Assembly: GCA_016938425.1 (NCBI GenBank)
Contig: JAFGUR010000105.1
Location: 1-25,715 of the forward strand
Reading direction: 5' to 3'
Length of the DNA: 25,715 nucleotides
From: Fusobacteriaceae bacterium
GTDB lineage: Bacteria > Fusobacteriota > Fusobacteriia > Fusobacteriales > Fusobacteriaceae
A program made the position numbers and the translations under genes. The notes beneath the pieces were generated by a model. The model saw nothing but the letters and a program-made list of their open reading frames with translations. It was not told where the DNA came from and did no database searches. This document shows, piece after piece, positions 7,326 to 15,153 of the stretch (position 1 is the first letter of the stretch; each line of letters starts with the position of its first letter).

Positions 7326-8699
7326 ATGAAAATATTAGGTTTATTACCAAATAAAAGAGAAGAAAAAGAAATTATAAAGGTTATAGATTCTATAACCTTT
7401 ATTTATAATTATTCCGAAATTTCAAACTATTTAAGAGAAGAAAAACCTGACATAATTCTCTTCTGGAATTTTGAAATTAATGAGGAATTAATGGTAGAAA
7501 TTATTCAGAGAATTAAGACTGTATCTCCACAAGCTTTAATATATGTTTTAGGAGAAAAAGGAACTATTAATCTTGTTGCAGGAGCAATTTGGGCAGGTGC
7601 CAAAGATTACATTCTTAAACCTTATGATTTGAACAAAATTCTTTATACTATTAAAAGAGATTTTAAAAAAATCCAAAGAAACACTAGCGAAACTAAAAAA
7701 ATATATGATATAATGCTTGGTAGTACAAAAGAAATGATTCAAATTTATAAAAGTATTGGATATTTTTCTAAAACAATGAATCCTATTTTAGTTTCAGGAG
7801 AAAGTGGAACTGGTAAAGAACTTTTTTCAAGAATTGTTCATAATTTTAATAAAAAAGAAAATGGAGAATTTTTTGTAATTAATGGAGAAATAAGTGATTT
7901 TATAGATAAACTTATTTTTGGAGAAGAAGTTTACCATAATAATATTTTAATAGAATTGAAAAAATCTTACTTAGAAAAAGCTCATAAAGGAACTATTCTT
8001 ATAAAAAAAGTTGAAAATTTAAAACTTGAAACTCAAATTAAATTATTAGACTTTTTGGAAACAGGTATTTTTACGAGAATTAATGGAAAAGAAAATTTAA
8101 TTAAAGATGTTCGCATTATTCTCTCTTCAAATAAAAATCTTGATGAACTACTTGAAGGAAATTTTATTTATGAAGGCCTTTTAGAAAAAGTTAAAAATAG
8201 CATGCTTTATTTACCACCTTTAAGAGAGAGAAAAGATGATATTCCTGAACTTGTAAATTATTTTATAGATTATTTTAATGAATATTTAAAATTAAATATT
8301 CAAGGTATCGATAAATTAGCATTAGGTAAAATTATGAAATATCACTTCCCAAACAATATAAAAGAATTAAAAAGTGTTATTAAATCTTCACTTGCCCTTT
8401 CAAGAGAAAATTATATACTCGTTGAAGATTTGCCTGCTCAAGTAATCGGGACAAAAATTTCAAAAAGATATGGTCAAGTCCATGACTGGATTCTTGCTGA
8501 CTGGGTAGAAGGTGAAATTGAGATATTAGAAAAAACTGATAAAAATAATTACTATGATAATTTAATTTCAAGAGTTGAAAGAGAACTTATAAGACAAGTA
8601 TTAGAAAAAACAAATGGGAAAAAAGTAGAAAGTGCAGAACTTTTAGGAATAACAAGAACTACTCTTAGAACTAAAATGAACACATTCGGATTAGAATAA
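7326..8699 (+). CDS. Degenerate NtrC-type (AAA+/Fis) response-regulator-like protein
   Basis: 457 aa from the ATG at 7326, chosen because AGGGTGAT (7311-7318) is well spaced for it; an in-frame GTG at 7314 has no good ribosome site. Domain order is that of a sigma-54 activator: receiver-like 1-115, AAA+ 130-375, Fis-type helix-turn-helix 414-457 (AELLGITRTTLRTKMN). Walker A is intact (GESGTGKE, 158-165) and LPPLRERKDDIP is kept (296-307). However, the phosphoacceptor aspartate is absent (ILFWNFE), the GAFTGA loop after the FGEE motif is gone, the Walker B acids are replaced (GTILIKKV), and the RxDLYYRL arginine-finger segment reads IYEGLLEKV. It may be a DNA-binding regulator that does not activate sigma-54. 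It follows tonB directly and precedes dnaX by 15 bases. Confidence 0.82.
   Translation: MKILGLLPNKREEKEIIKVIDSITFIYNYSEISNYLREEKPDIILFWNFEINEELMVEIIQRIKTVSPQALIYVLGEKGTINLVAGAIWAGAKDYILKPYDLNKILYTIKRDFKKIQRNTSETKKIYDIMLGSTKEMIQIYKSIGYFSKTMNPILVSGESGTGKELFSRIVHNFNKKENGEFFVINGEISDFIDKLIFGEEVYHNNILIELKKSYLEKAHKGTILIKKVENLKLETQIKLLDFLETGIFTRINGKENLIKDVRIILSSNKNLDELLEGNFIYEGLLEKVKNSMLYLPPLRERKDDIPELVNYFIDYFNEYLKLNIQGIDKLALGKIMKYHFPNNIKELKSVIKSSLALSRENYILVEDLPAQVIGTKISKRYGQVHDWILADWVEGEIEILEKTDKNNYYDNLISRVERELIRQVLEKTNGKKVESAELLGITRTTLRTKMNTFGLE
7374..7402. promoter_or_regulatory. 29-bp near-perfect palindrome inside the regulator gene
   Basis: ATAAAGGTTATAGA (7374-7387) and TCTATAACCTTTAT (7389-7402) are exact reverse complements around a single T. 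The site begins 48 bases after the start codon of the regulator. It could be a DNA operator, or form a 13-bp mRNA hairpin with a 3-nt loop. The encoded peptide is an ordinary piece of the receiver-like domain. Confidence 0.45.
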
Positions 8700-8714
8700 T
8701 TTGGAGGAACATAA

Positions 8715-10151
8715 GTGGAACATATTACTTTATATAGAAAGTATAGGCCAAAAGGCTTTGAAGAAGTTGCAGGAGAAACAGAGATAATAACAACTATTAA
8801 AAATTCTTTAAAAGAAAATCGGATTTCTCATGCTTACTTATTTGCAGGTCCAAGAGGAGTAGGTAAAACAACAACAGCAAGACTTATTGCTAAAGGTTTA
8901 AATTGTATGGAAAACGGTGTAACTGATAATCCTTGTAATAAATGTCAAAATTGTCTTGATATTGATAAAGGAAATTTTATTGATTTAAATGAAATTGATG
9001 CTGCATCTAATAGAGGAATTGATGAAATAAGAGCTTTAAAAGATAAAATAAATTATCAACCTGTTAAGGGAAGAAAAAAAGTTTATATTATTGATGAAGT
9101 TCATATGCTTACTAAGGAAGCCTTCAATGCCTTGTTAAAAACTTTAGAAGAACCTCCTTCTCATGTTGTGTTCATTTTAGCAACAACTGAACCAGATAAA
9201 ATTTTAGATACTATTATATCAAGATGTCAGAGATATGATTTTACCTTTTTTTCTTTGATAGAGATGTCCAAGAGACTCCTAGAAATTGCTGAATTAGAAA
9301 ACATTACTATTGATAAAGAGTCTTTAAAATTAATATATGAAAAATCTGGTGGAAGTATGAGAGATGGTATTTCTACTTTTGAAAAAGTAATTTCTTATTA
9401 TTTTGGGGAGGAAATTACTTATGAAAAAACTGAAAAAGCCTTAGGAGTTATTCCAAAACATAAACTTAATGAGTTTGAAGAAATCATTTATAAAAATGAT
9501 TTAAAAGATGGTATCGAATTTTTAGATAGTCTTTGGGAAGTTGGAATGGATGTTGAAGATTTTTTAAGAGATTTTTCTTATTATCTAAAAGGAAAGCTTT
9601 TAGTAAATTCTTTATTTTCATTGGAGCATGGAATTTCAATTATAGAAAAAATCTTTGAAGTAATAAATAAATTTAAATATGAAGAAGATAAAAGATTGTT
9701 GGGTTATCTAATTCTTTATAAGATTATGAATTTTAAAGCAGAACACTCTCAACCTTTAATTATAAAACAAATTGAGAAAAAAGAAGATAAAATAGAAGAA
9801 GTATCTATTAATATTTCTATAGATGAAATTAAGAAAAAATGGAAAGAAATAAAACAAAAAGCAAGTAAGAAAAAAATTGCATTAAAAGTTTTTTTATTTG
9901 ATGCAGAAATTTCAAGACTTGTAAAAGATAAACTTTATGTAGTTTTTCCTAGAGATTTAGGATATCATAAAGAAATGATGGAAAAAAAGGAAATAAATGA
10001 AATATTAGAAAATACAATTAATGAAAGTTTTGGAGTTTCACTAAAAATAGTTTATGAATTGAATGGGCAAGCCGATAATGATAATAAAAGCTTTGAAGAT
10101 AATAAACTAGTAAATAAAGTTAGAGATTTTTTTGATGGGGAAATAATATAA
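8715..10151 (+). CDS. dnaX: DNA polymerase III subunit tau/gamma
   Basis: 478-aa clamp-loader ATPase with GTG start and GGAGG 7 bases upstream. It begins with the family signature LYRKYRPKGFEEVAG. Walker A is GPRGVGKT (45-52), the zinc module has C64, C74, C77 and C80, Walker B is IIDEVHML (125-132), and the SRC arginine-finger motif is at 169-171. Domain III and a short lysine-rich C-terminal part follow. It loads the sliding clamp and holds the replicase together. At 478 aa it is shorter than E. coli tau. Poly-A runs occur near 9777 and 9870, but neither is a canonical in-phase -1 frameshift heptamer, so a programmed gamma form is not supported. Confidence 0.96.
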   Translation: MEHITLYRKYRPKGFEEVAGETEIITTIKNSLKENRISHAYLFAGPRGVGKTTTARLIAKGLNCMENGVTDNPCNKCQNCLDIDKGNFIDLNEIDAASNRGIDEIRALKDKINYQPVKGRKKVYIIDEVHMLTKEAFNALLKTLEEPPSHVVFILATTEPDKILDTIISRCQRYDFTFFSLIEMSKRLLEIAELENITIDKESLKLIYEKSGGSMRDGISTFEKVISYYFGEEITYEKTEKALGVIPKHKLNEFEEIIYKNDLKDGIEFLDSLWEVGMDVEDFLRDFSYYLKGKLLVNSLFSLEHGISIIEKIFEVINKFKYEEDKRLLGYLILYKIMNFKAEHSQPLIIKQIEKKEDKIEEVSINISIDEIKKKWKEIKQKASKKKIALKVFLFDAEISRLVKDKLYVVFPRDLGYHKEMMEKKEINEILENTINESFGVSLKIVYELNGQADNDNKSFEDNKLVNKVRDFFDGEII

Positions 10152-10180
10152 CTAAAAATTCTGAAATGAGGTTGTATAAC

Positions 10181-11734
10181 ATGGAAAACCAATATGAAAT
10201 TTTACGCGAGCAATATGAAGTATTAGAAAGTAAATATAGTGAAAAAAGCTTTAAGTTCTTAACTATTCATCAAATTACAAAATCAATAGCCAAAGAAAAA
10301 AATATCAATAGTTTAAAAAAATTAATTCTTGATATGTTATTTGAAGTAAGCCTCGTAAAGGATGGATTATGTTTTGAAATAAAAGATAAAAGATTGGTTT
10401 TTTTAGATAGTAAAAATTCTGAAAGTTTTAATGCTGGAGATGAAATTCTTTTACTAAATAGAGAGAAAGATATGAAATTTTTAGAAGGAATTTCCATAAT
10501 GGAAATTGTAAAATTAAATGAGGAAGGAATTTTGCCAGAAGTCTTTAGTAAATTTGAAGAGGGATATTGCCTTTCTTTTTTAGGAAATAATGAAAGTTTT
10601 GAGACTATTTTTATAATTTTGGGAAAAAAAGCTTATGGAGAATACACTGAAGTAGATGACGAGTTTTTAGGAATAATTAGAAGTCAAGTCGATGTCATAC
10701 TTGAAAATGTAATAAAAAATCATATGATAAAACTTAAAAATCAAGAATTAATGGAAAAAAATAAAAGCTTATCACTAATAAATGAGTTTTCTGTAAAATT
10801 AGGTTCTACTTTAGATATGAAAATCTTATATACTCATATTAAACAATTAATCATAGAAAATTTTAAATCTACAAATGTTTTAGCTTATTCATATGATTCT
10901 GAACTCAACCAACTTACTATTGAAAGAGAATTAGATGATAGAGAGATTTATTTTGGCATTGATTTATCTGAATTTGATAAAATTGATTTAGATTATTTAT
11001 CCAAAGGTATCGTAGGAATTGCAGAAGATAGTATAAGATTTACTGGAGTATATAAAAAAGTTTTTGAAGAACTTAATAGAATTGAAGACAGATCTATTTC
11101 CTATATATTACCACTTACAAACAATGGTAATGTATTAGGATTAATTGCATTTAAATCAAGACAAAAATTAGAAATGATTTTTTTAGAAACTTTAAAACAA
11201 CAAATTTCAATGAACGTTCAAAATACAAACCTATATACAATGGCTATAACAGATTCTATGACCAAACTATATTTACAAACTTATTTTAAAGAAAGAATTG
11301 AGCTTGAAATAAAAAAATATCGTGAAAATAATCAAGAATTCTCACTTATTATTTTAGATATTGACCATTTTAAAAAGTTTAATGATAATTATGGTCATTT
11401 AGTTGGTGACTATGTTTTAAAAGAAGTAGCTAAAATTATTAAAACTTCTGTTAGGAAGTTAGATATTGTTTCAAGATATGGTGGAGAAGAATTTGGTGTT
11501 ATGCTTCTTGGAACAAATGCTGAAACTGCCGTTTTAATAGCTGAAAGAATTAGGTCAAATATAGAAAATAAAATATTTGAACATATGGGACAAAAAATGA
11601 GAGTTACTATTAGTGGTGGAGTAGCAAATGTAAATATGATAAAAGATAATGATAGCTCAGCAATAATTAAAATTGCAGATGAAGCACTTTATAGATCAAA
11701 AAATAATGGAAGAAATAAAATTACTCTTTACTAA
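10181..11734 (+). CDS. GAF-GGDEF diguanylate cyclase
   Basis: 517 aa from the ATG at 10181, preferred because GAGGT sits 7 bases upstream; an ATG at 10166 lacks a ribosome site. The layout is an unassigned N-terminal sensor region (to about 180), a helical linker (180-205), a GAF-like domain (about 205-350) and a GGDEF domain (355-517). The active-site motif is RYGGEEF with the substrate aspartate in ILDIDHFKKFNDNYG. An RKLD inhibitory (I) site sits five residues before GGEEF. All are consistent with a working c-di-GMP synthase under product inhibition. No transmembrane segment is seen, so it is likely cytosolic. It lies 29 bases after dnaX, an unusual neighbour. The ligand of the GAF-like domain is unknown. 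Confidence 0.9.
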   Translation: MENQYEILREQYEVLESKYSEKSFKFLTIHQITKSIAKEKNINSLKKLILDMLFEVSLVKDGLCFEIKDKRLVFLDSKNSESFNAGDEILLLNREKDMKFLEGISIMEIVKLNEEGILPEVFSKFEEGYCLSFLGNNESFETIFIILGKKAYGEYTEVDDEFLGIIRSQVDVILENVIKNHMIKLKNQELMEKNKSLSLINEFSVKLGSTLDMKILYTHIKQLIIENFKSTNVLAYSYDSELNQLTIERELDDREIYFGIDLSEFDKIDLDYLSKGIVGIAEDSIRFTGVYKKVFEELNRIEDRSISYILPLTNNGNVLGLIAFKSRQKLEMIFLETLKQQISMNVQNTNLYTMAITDSMTKLYLQTYFKERIELEIKKYRENNQEFSLIILDIDHFKKFNDNYGHLVGDYVLKEVAKIIKTSVRKLDIVSRYGGEEFGVMLLGTNAETAVLIAERIRSNIENKIFEHMGQKMRVTISGGVANVNMIKDNDSSAIIKIADEALYRSKNNGRNKITLY

Positions 11735-11828
11735 AATTACTGTTTACCACTATAAAAAAATTTATAAGCTTAATAATTAAAATTTAAGTAATCGAGTAGT
11801 TTAAAATAGAAATAAATTAGGAGAAGTT

Positions 11829-12635
11829 ATGTTAGGACAGATTTTTTTAATAATTCTTTTTGGATTATTAGCTTTTGTACCCCCTTACTTCGGTTTTTTA
11901 TATCCAAATTTGATTATAAAAAACATTAAAAGCAAAGGGAAACTTGTTGGTTTAGTAATAATAATAGTCAGTTTATTGATAAATTATTTTGTAATGGAAA
12001 GTTCATTTGCTATAATTATTTTTTCTATTATTTACATTCCAATCATTATATCTTATTTTGCCATGGAGAAAATAAATATTGGAAAATGGGATAAAGCTTT
12101 GATTACAACATTATTTAGTTTAATTTTACTTTTATTATTTTATTATTTTGATAAAAGTCAATTTATTGAGATTAATAATAGTATAAATAAGCAAATTGTA
12201 ATAGCTGTAAATAAACAGTGGAAGGAATTTGAAGCCATTGATAAAAATCAATTAATTAATACTATTATATCTGCAAAAAGAGCTAGTCTTTTTATGATTA
12301 TTTTTTTGCAAAACCTTTTTGCTCTTATATTCATAAAAGATAAGGATAAAAATGAACTTCATTACATATTTGCTTTTGTATACATAGTTAGCTTTTTCTA
12401 TTTAAAATTTTATCAAGAGAAAAACTTAATCATGGAAAATCTATCTTTAATTAGTCAACAAGTTTATGGCATGTACGGAATTAAAGAACTTTATCTAATA
12501 TTTAAAAAATTCTTTAAAAGGAAATTTTTATCTGGAGCATTATGTTTAATTTTATATATTGAATTCCCAATTTTTATGTTCGTTTTGGGAGCAGTAATGA
12601 GTTTTAAATATTTTACAAGAAACAAGGAGGACTAA
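11829..12635 (+). CDS. DUF2232 (YybS-like) multi-pass membrane protein
   Basis: 268-aa integral membrane protein with about six to eight hydrophobic helices, the first two at about 4-24 and 39-55. No catalytic motif is seen. Its position directly before rplI (1 base between stop and ATG) is the main reason to call it DUF2232/YybS, which lies in the rpsR-yybS-gdpP-rplI neighbourhood of Firmicutes. Here no gdpP (c-di-AMP phosphodiesterase) gene stands between them. GGAG precedes the ATG. Family assignment rests on context and topology and is moderately secure; function is unknown. Confidence 0.6.
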   Translation: MLGQIFLIILFGLLAFVPPYFGFLYPNLIIKNIKSKGKLVGLVIIIVSLLINYFVMESSFAIIIFSIIYIPIIISYFAMEKINIGKWDKALITTLFSLILLLLFYYFDKSQFIEINNSINKQIVIAVNKQWKEFEAIDKNQLINTIISAKRASLFMIIFLQNLFALIFIKDKDKNELHYIFAFVYIVSFFYLKFYQEKNLIMENLSLISQQVYGMYGIKELYLIFKKFFKRKFLSGALCLILYIEFPIFMFVLGAVMSFKYFTRNKED

Positions 12636-12636
12636 A

Positions 12637-13086
12637 ATGTCAAAATTACAAGTAATATTAACAGAAGATGTGGCAGGACACGGAAGAAAAGGTGAATTAG
12701 TTTCAGTTGCTGAAGGATATGCAAAAAATTTCATATTAAAACAAAAAAAAGGAATTATTGCAACTGAAGAAGAAATAAAGAAGTTAGATGCTAAAAAAGA
12801 GAAAAAGGAAAAAGAAGCTGAAAAGAAAAAAGATGAATCTAAAGAAATCAAAAAACTTTTAGAATCAAAAGAAATAAATTTAAAAGTTAAGGTTGGAGCT
12901 AATGGTAAAGTTTTTGGAGCAATTACTTCTAAAGAAGTAATTGATGAAATTGAAAAAGTCTTTAAAATTAAAATTGAGAAGAAAAAAGTAGAAGCGAATT
13001 TTAAAGCAATTGGAACACATATAGCTGAAATAAAATTACACCAAGATGTAAAAGCTTCATTGAAAGTTGTTGTTACAGGTGAATAG
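12637..13086 (+). CDS. rplI: 50S ribosomal protein L9
   Basis: 149 aa, the normal length. The N-terminal domain shows the L9 signature (MSKLQVILTEDVAGHGRKGE, VSVAEGYAKNFILKQKKG). A long charged lysine/glutamate helix follows (about 45-75), then the C-terminal domain with KVGANGKVFGAITSKEVID and a beta-rich end. It binds 23S rRNA near the L1 stalk. AAGGAGG precedes the ATG. It is probably co-transcribed with the membrane protein upstream, and a hairpin terminator follows immediately. The coding sequence contains a 10-bp-arm inverted repeat at 12920-12943. Confidence 0.97.
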   Translation: MSKLQVILTEDVAGHGRKGELVSVAEGYAKNFILKQKKGIIATEEEIKKLDAKKEKKEKEAEKKKDESKEIKKLLESKEINLKVKVGANGKVFGAITSKEVIDEIEKVFKIKIEKKKVEANFKAIGTHIAEIKLHQDVKASLKVVVTGE

Positions 13087-13110
13087 AATGCGAGATATTC
13101 TCGCATTTTT
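13087..13110 (+). terminator. rplI intrinsic terminator
   Basis: A 9-bp hairpin, AATGCGAGA (13087-13095) with TCTCGCATT (13099-13107) around a TAT loop, is followed by Ts. It starts right at the rplI stop codon. dnaB begins 49 bases later, so read-through or a separate weak promoter must serve dnaB. Confidence 0.8.
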
Positions 13111-13158
13111 ATTCTAAAAATATTTATTAATAGAATAGACTTAGCTTTAGGAGGCAAC

Positions 13159-14490
13159 ATGAGTTTAGATAAGTTAAAAACTGTTCCTTTTAGTAATGAA
13201 GCAGAGAAATCTGTTTTAGGTGGAATACTTTTAAAACAAGATGTACTAGAAGACATTATTGAAATAGTTAAAATAAATGATTTTTATAAATTAGCACATC
13301 AATATATATATGAAGTTATGTTAGAGTGCTATAATCAAGGATTAGGAATTGATCCCATTGTAATTACAGATAAATTGAAAAGAAAAAATAAATATGAAGA
13401 TATTGGTGGAGATGAAATTCTCTTTGATATTATAGAAAGTGTTCCTACTGCTGCCAATGTAACAAATTACGCAAGAATTGTAAAAGAAAAATCTGTTCTT
13501 AGAGGATTAATTAATGTTGGATCTCAAATTGTAGAGCTTGCACAAGATGGCTATGAAGAAGTAGACACTATTCTTGACAAAGCAGAGTCTTTAATATTCA
13601 AAATAGGAGAAAGTAAAGAAAATAAAGAAATTATAACTCTTAAAGAATTAATTCAGCCTGAGTTAGATAGGCTTGAACAAGTTGTTCATAATAAAGGTGT
13701 TACTACTGGTATTTCTTCTGGATTTAAAACCTTTGACCAGATGACTTCTGGATTTCATGATTCAGACTTGGTAATTATTGCTGCAAGACCTTCTATGGGA
13801 AAAACTGCTTTTGTTCTTAACTTAGCTTTAAATGCTGCAGTTAAACAAAATAAAGGTGTTTTAGTATTCTCTTTGGAAATGTCTAATTCACAAATTTTTC
13901 AAAGACTTTTAGCTATAGAATCTAAAATTCCTTTAAATAAAATCAGAAATGGATTTATTGATGAACATGAATGGGGACAACTTGGAATTGCTTCTGGGAA
14001 ATTAGCTAATTCTAATATACAAATTGCAGACGTTCCTAATGTAACTGTACTTGAAATAAGAGCTATGGCAAGAAGAGTCAAAGCTTCTGGAAAACTTGAT
14101 ATGATATTAATTGACTATTTACAACTTATAAAAGGAGTTGGAAAAGGAGATAATAGACAGCAAGAGATTTCAGACATATCAAGATCTCTAAAAGGAATTG
14201 CCAGAGAGTTAAATGTCCCTGTTATAGCCTTATCTCAATTATCAAGGGCTCCTGAACAAAGAGCCGACAGAAGACCTATGCTAAGTGATTTAAGAGATTC
14301 TGGAGCAATTGAGCAAGATGCAGATATGGTTGTTTTCTTATATAGAGATGAATACTATAATGAAGATAGTGAATTTAAAGGAATAGCTGAAGTAATAATT
14401 GGAAAACAAAGAAATGGACCAATAGGTACTTGTAGATTAACATTCTTAAATGAATTTACTAAATTTGCTGATTACACAGATGCAATATAA
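13159..14490 (+). CDS. dnaB: Replicative DNA helicase
   Basis: 443-aa hexameric 5'-3' helicase of the replication fork, usual length. N-terminal domain about 1-110 (PFSNEAEKSVLGGILL start), linker helix about 110-160, RecA-like ATPase to the end. Walker A is ARPSMGKTA (209-217), the catalytic glutamate lies in VFSLEMS (E240), Walker B ends in LIDYLQLI (D319), and KQRNGPIG near 416-423 carries the sensor and arginine-finger residues. No intein is present. AGGAGG precedes the ATG. The rplI-dnaB order is widely conserved in bacteria. The nitroreductase gene follows after 11 bases. Confidence 0.97.
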   Translation: MSLDKLKTVPFSNEAEKSVLGGILLKQDVLEDIIEIVKINDFYKLAHQYIYEVMLECYNQGLGIDPIVITDKLKRKNKYEDIGGDEILFDIIESVPTAANVTNYARIVKEKSVLRGLINVGSQIVELAQDGYEEVDTILDKAESLIFKIGESKENKEIITLKELIQPELDRLEQVVHNKGVTTGISSGFKTFDQMTSGFHDSDLVIIAARPSMGKTAFVLNLALNAAVKQNKGVLVFSLEMSNSQIFQRLLAIESKIPLNKIRNGFIDEHEWGQLGIASGKLANSNIQIADVPNVTVLEIRAMARRVKASGKLDMILIDYLQLIKGVGKGDNRQQEISDISRSLKGIARELNVPVIALSQLSRAPEQRADRRPMLSDLRDSGAIEQDADMVVFLYRDEYYNEDSEFKGIAEVIIGKQRNGPIGTCRLTFLNEFTKFADYTDAI

Positions 14491-14501
14491 GGAGGAGATT
14501 T

Positions 14502-15017
14502 ATGTTAGATTTACTTTATAAAAGAAGGAGTATTAGAAAATTTAAAAATCTTAGAGTAGAAAAAGAAAAAATAAACGAAATAATAGAAGGAACATTATTA
14601 TCTCCAAGTGGAAGAAATAAAAAACCTTGGCATTTTGTAGTTGTTACTAATAAAGAAATTATCAAAAAATTAGCTGAAAGTAAAAATACAGGGGCTCAAC
14701 TGGTAGAAGAAGCTCCATTGGTAATAGTAGTTTTCGGTGACAAAAATGCTACAACTTGGATAGAAGATACTTCTATAGCCCTTACATATATGCACTTATT
14801 AGCTACTAATCTGGATTTAGGAAGCTGTTGGGTACAATTGAGAGATAGAGTTACAAAAGATGAAAAATCAACAAATGAATATGTAAAAAAATTATTAGAT
14901 ATAAAAGAGGACAATCTGGAAGTTGAAGCAATGATTGCCATAGGTTATGCTGACGAAGAAAAGCCTAAAAGAACAAAAGACGATTTATTATTTGATAAAG
15001 TAAAATATATTGATTAG
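14502..15017 (+). CDS. Small nitroreductase-family FMN oxidoreductase
   Basis: 171-aa protein of the nitroreductase fold. The FMN-binding N-terminus RRSIRKF (8-14), the SPSGRNKKPWHFVVV segment (about 34-48), and the later LGSCWVQLRD and IAIGYADEEKP motifs are all present. Members use FMN and NAD(P)H to reduce nitro compounds, quinones or other substrates; the physiological substrate here cannot be told. At 171 aa it is a compact member. GGAGGAG precedes the ATG, and the gene probably shares the dnaB transcript. A hairpin terminator follows. Confidence 0.88.
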   Translation: MLDLLYKRRSIRKFKNLRVEKEKINEIIEGTLLSPSGRNKKPWHFVVVTNKEIIKKLAESKNTGAQLVEEAPLVIVVFGDKNATTWIEDTSIALTYMHLLATNLDLGSCWVQLRDRVTKDEKSTNEYVKKLLDIKEDNLEVEAMIAIGYADEEKPKRTKDDLLFDKVKYID

Positions 15018-15018
15018 C

Positions 15019-15042
15019 AAAATAAGCCTTATGGCTTATTTT
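15019..15042 (+). terminator. Intrinsic terminator after the nitroreductase gene
   Basis: AAAATAAGCC (15019-15028) and GGCTTATTTT (15033-15042) form a 10-bp stem with a TTAT loop. The A- and T-rich arms make it usable on either strand. It closes the dnaB-nitroreductase unit. Confidence 0.8.
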
Positions 15043-15153
15043 AATTTATGAAACTATTCAAATGAATATGATATTTTTAAATAAAATTCAAAAATAGACT
15101 TAAAAAAAATGAAAAAATGTAGTAGAATAGTATAAATACTGAAAGGGGGAAAA

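Noticed and set aside
9777..9876. Possible programmed frameshift in dnaX (poly-A runs at 9777-9782, 9834-9839 and 9870-9876)
   Set aside because: The runs are read as AAA AAA in the zero frame, not in the A-AAA-AAG phase required for the E. coli-type slip, and no stimulatory stem or Shine-Dalgarno was evident.
12552..13256. 234-aa open frame on the minus strand across rplI
   Set aside because: It is the antisense shadow of rplI and the start of dnaB; its Ser/Phe-rich composition is typical of AT-rich reverse complements, and it lacks a ribosome site.
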